DNA of 64,000 nucleotides from JAIOTG01 sp964644045 (lineage in GTDB: Bacteria > Patescibacteriota > Patescibacteriia > Patescibacteriales > JAGXOH01), in the NCBI GenBank assembly GCA_964644045.1, contig CAZXUK010000003.1:8053-72052 (forward strand), written 5' to 3'. Position numbers and translations under genes: made by a program. This document shows, piece after piece, positions 59,486-64,000 of this stretch (position 1 is its first letter; each line of letters begins with the position of its first letter). Below the pieces are notes generated by a model. The model did no database searches. It saw nothing but the letters and a program-made list of their open reading frames with translations, and was not told where the DNA came from.

Positions 59486-61801
59486 ATGAAAAAAATTATA
59501 AAAAAAATTAAAGAAAAGAACAAAAGAGAATTTGTTTTTCGGGGAGGAATTGTTTTGTTGTTGGTTTTTTTGGGGCTTATGCCTAAAATTGCTCATGCGG
59601 GCCCAATAGATTGGTTGTTAGGAGCGATAGAAGGGACTACAGTGGACCTGATAGCGGTAGTAGCATCCTTTTTTGTGGACTTGATAGGAATTTTGGTTTC
59701 TATGGTCGTTTATAGCATAGTGGCTTTTTCTAATTATAATAATTTTATTCATGAAGAGGCCATAAAGCATGCTTGGGAGATCATAGTCAGTTTTTGCAAT
59801 ATGTTCTTTATTTTGATCTTGTTGGTAATAGCTTTTGCCAATATCCTTAATATTGATTCTTATAAGATCAAAAATACCCTGCCCAAAGTGGTGATCATGG
59901 CGGTTTTGATCAATTTTTCTTTAATGATCTGCGGGCTGTTAATAGATTTTTCCCAGATTTTTATGATGACTTTTGTCAATGCCCTGGGAACCTCCGGAGG
60001 CAGTTTTATAAATACTTTGGGAGTTAATGAATATTTTGCGATTGTGAAAAAACAAAAGGCTATTACTAAAGGAACCGAACTTGATGTTGCCAGCGCGGCA
60101 TTAGGCATGGCCATGACTGTTGTTTTTATGTTTATATCCTTGATAGTTCTTGTTTGCGTTTTAGTGATAATCATAATGAGGATAATGTTGTTGTGGGCTT
60201 ATTCGGTCTTATCTCCTTTTGCTTTCTTGCTTTCCGCCTTTCCAGCCGGCAAGGCCTGGGCTTCCAAATGGTGGGACAGGTTCACTAAAGAATTAATAGT
60301 GGGGCCGGTTTTGATGTTTTTTGTCTGGCTGGCTGTTTATATTGTTAATAATGCAGAGTTTGATTTAATTTCTTCAGGACAAGATAAGAAAAATTGTTTT
60401 GGTCCTGTGAATGCATTTTGCCCGGACGCTTTTCTCCCTCTTTTTATTGCCATAGCTATGATGGTAGCGGGACTGATAATTTCTCAGGAAATCGGAGGAG
60501 TAAGCGGGGGCATAGCCGGCAAGGGTATGAGCAAGTTACAGGAGGGCAAAGCTAAGGCCGGGAAAGCTTTAAAGACGGGAGCTTTAAGGACCGGACAGGC
60601 AACGGGCAGGACAGCTTTGGGTGCATCCAGCGCATTTACAAAAAAGATAGGTAGTGCTACCGGCAGTGATACTTTGACCAAATTGGGGGAGACGGGCTCC
60701 AGTTGGCGTCAAGATTTGATAAGAAATAAGGATGAGAGAAAGAGAAACAAGAGACTTGAGGTTATGCGTAAAATGGGAGTGAGAGGAGATTCAGATTCAA
60801 AAACTATGACAAAAATGGGAGAACTCAGCGAGACAAAAGGAGCTCGGTATGCTAAAGCAACCGCCCTGGGCGCTGCCGGCGTAGCTACCGGCGGATTGGG
60901 GGGAGCCGCATTGGTTGCCGCGGGTGGCGGACATGCTTTAGCTACTCACGGCCAAAGAAAGGCGGAAGAGAGAGAGAAGGAAAGAGGCGAGAAGAAGAAA
61001 AAGGAAAAAGAAGAAGCAGGAAAGGAAAGAGATGAAAAAATTCAGAGAGCGGCAGAAGATCCGAAATATCAAGAAGCGCTTGATAGAAGAAATCAAGGAA
61101 GAAAAGATGTAGAAAATAGAAGGGAAAAAGGTGAAATCAGTGAAGAAGATTATAATAAATATTTAAAAAAGGTAGAGGAAAGATTTCAGAATGAGGACGC
61201 TGTAAAAAAATATGAGAAAACCAAGAATCAAGCTGAAGAAGACTATAAAAGGAAAGCTAAAGATGCAGATAAAAAGGCCCAAGAGAAAAATTTCTTAGAT
61301 AAAGTTTATTCAGAGAGCTGGAGCCCTTTAAAGGATTGGCATCCGCAAAAAGTTACTAAAGCGGCCGCTAAAAAAGGAGCCGAGGATCATGAGAAAGGTA
61401 AAGCTGAAGTCAGCGGATATGCAGAAGGAGGAGGGAAAATTCAGAATAATTCCGCCAATAATTGGTATTCTTCCAATGGTCAATCCGGCGCTCAAAAAGT
61501 TAAACTTGACACTTTGACCACTGATGATCCTAAGTCGCGTAAGGCCTTAGGTAATATAGAGGAAGAGATAAATAATTTGGCTGATCAGATCGCTCATCAA
61601 GGAGTAGAGAATATACCTAAAGAGAAGTTGGATCGTTTTGACAATTTAAAGCAAGGGGTGGCCGCTTATAAAAAAGGAGGACATGATGATACCGGAAGGT
61701 TAAATGACATAGCGGAAGCTTTGAACAAAATTCCCAATAGAGACGGGGAAAGAAAAAGCGTGGAAGATTATGAACAAGCCGATTATATTATAAAAACTTA
61801 A
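59486..61801 (+). CDS. VirB6/TrbL-like secretion-channel membrane protein
   Basis: The 771-residue protein has a cleavable signal (about 1-38, ending KIAHA), a membrane region with seven or so helices (about 48-340) containing the TrbL/VirB6-like FSLMICGLLIDFSQIFMMTF and MLLWAYSVLSPFAFLLSAFPAGKAWASKWWDRFTKEL signatures, and then a long cytoplasmic or extracellular tail (about 350-771) rich in G, A, K and E with a coiled coil around 490-600. VirB6 proteins form the inner membrane channel of type IV secretion systems. No VirB4 ATPase is in the window, so the rest of the system must be outside. Confidence 0.8.
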   Translation: MKKIIKKIKEKNKREFVFRGGIVLLLVFLGLMPKIAHAGPIDWLLGAIEGTTVDLIAVVASFFVDLIGILVSMVVYSIVAFSNYNNFIHEEAIKHAWEIIVSFCNMFFILILLVIAFANILNIDSYKIKNTLPKVVIMAVLINFSLMICGLLIDFSQIFMMTFVNALGTSGGSFINTLGVNEYFAIVKKQKAITKGTELDVASAALGMAMTVVFMFISLIVLVCVLVIIIMRIMLLWAYSVLSPFAFLLSAFPAGKAWASKWWDRFTKELIVGPVLMFFVWLAVYIVNNAEFDLISSGQDKKNCFGPVNAFCPDAFLPLFIAIAMMVAGLIISQEIGGVSGGIAGKGMSKLQEGKAKAGKALKTGALRTGQATGRTALGASSAFTKKIGSATGSDTLTKLGETGSSWRQDLIRNKDERKRNKRLEVMRKMGVRGDSDSKTMTKMGELSETKGARYAKATALGAAGVATGGLGGAALVAAGGGHALATHGQRKAEEREKERGEKKKKEKEEAGKERDEKIQRAAEDPKYQEALDRRNQGRKDVENRREKGEISEEDYNKYLKKVEERFQNEDAVKKYEKTKNQAEEDYKRKAKDADKKAQEKNFLDKVYSESWSPLKDWHPQKVTKAAAKKGAEDHEKGKAEVSGYAEGGGKIQNNSANNWYSSNGQSGAQKVKLDTLTTDDPKSRKALGNIEEEINNLADQIAHQGVENIPKEKLDRFDNLKQGVAAYKKGGHDDTGRLNDIAEALNKIPNRDGERKSVEDYEQADYIIKT

Positions 61802-61815
61802 ATTTTTTAAAAAAT

Positions 61816-62820
61816 ATGCTTAATACAGGAGAAATTTTGGAAAAATTTTATTCCCAAGCTCCACAGGTTTTTTTAACCGTAGACAGTGAGGAAGTGGGCG
61901 AAAAAATGGATAAAATAAATCGGAAATATGATATAGATATTAGCGAGCTTATAATTCGTGTTTTTACTGATGAGCTAAAGATAGAGGAAATCCCGGAGTT
62001 TTTAAAGAGGGAGTTTGATTTGGAAGAGAAAAAAGCTCAAGAAATATCAGAGGAATTTAAGGAAAAAATTGTGGTTCCGGTGGCGGAAAGGATTCATTTT
62101 TTGGATCCCAATCCTGAAAAAAATACTATAAGTTTAAAAAAAGAAAAAGAGATGCTTTTAGATATTTTTGAAAATGATTTAATTACGGAATTAAAGAATC
62201 ATTCTATAATCAGGGATTCAGTTAATACTCAAATATTTCGGATATTGGGAACTGAGGGGGATTTGAATTTTAAAAAGGACTTGGAAAAAAATTTGTTTAA
62301 GAATCAAGAGAGCCTAACTTCCGCCCAATTCAGAATAGAGGACAAGCCCACTCGGCCTTCTGTTTCCAATTGGATCAAGCATTATATTAAGCAAAAGGGC
62401 AGTGAAATGCCGGACAATATGAAAATTGCCGATTTTTTGGTTAATTCTCCCAACGCCAAGAAACTTAATTCCCAAGAAAAAGACTTGGTGGAGAAAGTTT
62501 TATTAATTTATCGCAATTTAAAATTTTTCCCCGAGAGTATGCCGGATGATGAGGGAGAGAATTGGCAGATAATACCTTTGGATGAAGAGCAGCCAAAAAT
62601 AGAGAAAAGGAAAACAGAGACCTCTCGGGAAAATCAAAGGCCTCAGAAAGAAGAATATTCTGCTCCTGGTGACGAGGACGAAAAAGAAGATGAGAAAAAA
62701 GAAGAAAAGAACAGTTCTGAAAAAATAGCCGAGTTAGAGGAGATGGCTCAAAAGTATAAAAAAAATAGCTTGGAAAGAAAGGCGATAGAAAAAGAGATAG
62801 AAAAAATAAAAGAAAAATAA
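61816..62820 (+). CDS. Cytoplasmic protein of the surface locus, unknown (shared N-terminal domain)
   Basis: The 334-residue protein has no signal or membrane helix. Residues about 10-95 share a pattern with the N-terminus of the next gene (K-YDID-SELIIRVFTDEL...EIPEFLKREFDL...A-EI-EEFKEKI versus KYQIDLPSLIIKIMIKEI...DLETYLRKNFDM...AGELKEDLASRV). A second helical domain spans about 105-235. The C-terminal third is low-complexity and charged (E/K-rich). It is 14 bp after the VirB6-like gene, so it is probably an accessory protein of that system, perhaps a regulator or scaffold. Confidence 0.7.
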   Translation: MLNTGEILEKFYSQAPQVFLTVDSEEVGEKMDKINRKYDIDISELIIRVFTDELKIEEIPEFLKREFDLEEKKAQEISEEFKEKIVVPVAERIHFLDPNPEKNTISLKKEKEMLLDIFENDLITELKNHSIIRDSVNTQIFRILGTEGDLNFKKDLEKNLFKNQESLTSAQFRIEDKPTRPSVSNWIKHYIKQKGSEMPDNMKIADFLVNSPNAKKLNSQEKDLVEKVLLIYRNLKFFPESMPDDEGENWQIIPLDEEQPKIEKRKTETSRENQRPQKEEYSAPGDEDEKEDEKKEEKNSSEKIAELEEMAQKYKKNSLERKAIEKEIEKIKEK

Positions 62821-62834
62821 ATTTTATAAAAACT

Positions 62835-64000
62835 ATGCTTCCTTATTTAAAAAAATACGAAGAATTGGATCCTAAAATCAAGGAAAAAATTTCCACTCCC
62901 GAGATTTCGGCCCAGATCTCCGATTTGGAAGATAAATATCAGATCGATCTGCCTTCTTTAATTATCAAGATAATGATCAAAGAGATAGTTTGGCCCGACT
63001 TGGAAACTTATCTGCGCAAAAATTTTGACATGCCCCTGGATAGAGCCGGGGAATTAAAAGAAGACTTGGCTTCTCGGGTTTTTAAAGATCTGACCGATTA
63101 TCTGAATATTCCGGAGACGGGAGCTAAAGGGGAAAAACAAGAAAAGCCGACAGAAGAGGCAAGCGCGACTCAAGATACGGAAACTTTAGAAATAAAAGAA
63201 GAAAAAAGGGAAGAACCCCCGTCCTCTCCTTCTCCGCAAGAAACCGAGGAACAAACCGAGGAACAAGAACAATCCGAACCCCGGGAAAAGAAAGGGTCGT
63301 CGACTCCGGATACCCGAAAGGAGCGTTTTCTTCCCCGAAAGCGAAAGAAAAAATTGTCGGCTTATGATCATGAAGGGGAGGAATTGGAGCTGAGTCGGGC
63401 GGAGAGGTACAAAGGTGATTGGGAAGATCTGGTTTTTTCTCCGGAAGATGAAGAAGAATTAAAGGAAGTAAAAGAGAAAATAACCCGGGAAGAGAAAGAA
63501 AAACAGCAAAAACAGGAAGAAAAATTGGCCGGAACTTTGGAAAAAATAATCCGGGAAACGGGAATAAATTTTAGCAGTACGGATTCAGAGGAGAGATTTA
63601 AGAATATAATTTTAACTTATCTAAAGGGGGTGAGAAATCGTTCCGCCACCCGAATGGCTTTGACCAAAGAATTCGCCCGGGGCGGATTGGGCCTGGGAGA
63701 AAAAATAAGCGATAAGATTTTGCGGATCAGTGATAAATATTTTTCCGCAACCTCCGAGGATCTTAAATCCGAGCCGAGGTCAGAAAAAAGCAAAAAGAGT
63801 TTGCCCGACGATCATTTTGAGAAAACAGAGAAAAAGGAAGAGGAGCAAGGTTTGAATTTACAAGATTTGCCGGAAAGAGATATTGAATATGATTTGGGTG
63901 ATTTAAAAACGAAATCCGAGTCTTTTGGTTCCGGGAAAAAAGGCGATAAAAAAGAGAAAGAGGAAAAAGAGAAAAAAGAGAAAGAGAAAAAAGAAAAAAT
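62835..64000 (+). CDS. Related cytoplasmic protein, 3'-truncated by the window
   Basis: The frame is open from the ATG at 62835 to the window edge (388 codons). The N-terminal domain is the same type as in the preceding gene. A charged low-complexity linker with EETEEQEQSEPREKK-like content follows, then a domain at about 230-300 containing TGINFSSTDSEERFKNIILTYLKG and TRMALTKEFARGGLGLGEKI, which recurs in candidate-phylum proteins of this kind. The end is again low-complexity K/E. The two adjacent paralogues probably arose by duplication. The function is unknown. Confidence 0.7.
   Translation, partial: MLPYLKKYEELDPKIKEKISTPEISAQISDLEDKYQIDLPSLIIKIMIKEIVWPDLETYLRKNFDMPLDRAGELKEDLASRVFKDLTDYLNIPETGAKGEKQEKPTEEASATQDTETLEIKEEKREEPPSSPSPQETEEQTEEQEQSEPREKKGSSTPDTRKERFLPRKRKKKLSAYDHEGEELELSRAERYKGDWEDLVFSPEDEEELKEVKEKITREEKEKQQKQEEKLAGTLEKIIRETGINFSSTDSEERFKNIILTYLKGVRNRSATRMALTKEFARGGLGLGEKISDKILRISDKYFSATSEDLKSEPRSEKSKKSLPDDHFEKTEKKEEEQGLNLQDLPERDIEYDLGDLKTKSESFGSGKKGDKKEKEEKEKKEKEKKEK

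Noticed and set aside
1..64000. Alternative genetic code (TGA as Gly)
   Set aside because: TGA terminates the DUF3999 gene (10862) and the Mur ligase gene (18832), and I saw no in-frame TGA within conserved coding regions.
1..64000. tRNA or rRNA genes
   Set aside because: No tRNA-like T-loop or acceptor pairing and no rRNA core motif was seen in the gaps; the only gaps above 300 bp are 14012-14415 and 18833-19202.

Overview
The window looks like a chromosomal segment of a bacterium of the Candidate Phyla Radiation (Patescibacteria), most like Parcubacteria. This placement is my inference from gene content and has not been tested with a tree. The support is: short spacers between densely packed genes; start codons that mostly follow AT-rich leaders (often TTTTTATG) without a Shine-Dalgarno sequence; a Mur ligase without the usual UMP-MurNAc-binding domain; S23-type four-helix-bundle genes; and a VirB2/VirB6-like secretion or pilus apparatus beside giant Cys-rich surface proteins. 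TGA is used as a stop (for example at 10862 and 18832), so this is not the TGA=Gly code of Gracilibacteria. I found no rRNA, tRNA, CRISPR array, transposase or integrase.

Layout. 1-5.9 kb: 5'-truncated penicillin-binding protein 2, isoleucyl-tRNA synthetase and a PP-loop tRNA thiolation enzyme. 5.9-11.9 kb: an envelope block of LemA, DUF2339 protein, a 29-residue-repeat protein, DUF3999 protein and HtpX. 12-18.8 kb: Ca2+/cation exchanger, NIF3-like protein, a repeat-rich gap, U32 peptidase/tRNA hydroxylase, RuvA, FemX-like ligase and a Mur ligase. 18.8-26.7 kb: rpoB-rpoC with their own promoter-like site, a terminator-like leader hairpin and a downstream terminator. 26.7-35.7 kb: small membrane protein, class I aldolase, gpmI, murJ, lepA, a 39-residue membrane peptide, recJ and RNase HI. 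36-40.9 kb, minus strand: a four-subunit 2-oxoacid:ferredoxin oxidoreductase operon (porG-D-A ... B) split by an island holding a pilin, a DUF4258 gene, a four-helix-bundle gene and a DUF2283 gene. 41-47.6 kb: DsbA-like protein, exonuclease III, two zinc-ribbon genes, leuS, a second four-helix-bundle gene and an MFS protein. 47.6-64 kb: a surface/secretion locus with calcium-binding lipoprotein-like or secreted proteins, rsmA, a 2685-residue secreted Cys-rich protein, a VirB6/TrbL-like membrane protein and two related cytoplasmic accessory proteins, the last cut by the window edge.

The genes combine routine functions (translation, cell wall synthesis, lower glycolysis ending in ferredoxin-linked pyruvate oxidation, DNA repair) with a surface apparatus probably used for attachment or macromolecule transfer.

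The most unusual signal is not a gene. Many intergenic gaps consist of degenerate tandem words of exactly 7 bp, or 9 bp in another family. The word differs from gap to gap, and the array often begins on the stop codon of the upstream gene. Two unrelated four-helix-bundle genes are each bracketed by inverted copies of such arrays, one of them sits inside a DUF4258/DUF2283 gene pair, and one heptad array lies inside the leuS coding sequence. Together these suggest an undescribed process that creates or spreads short-word arrays and the small gene cassettes they flank.
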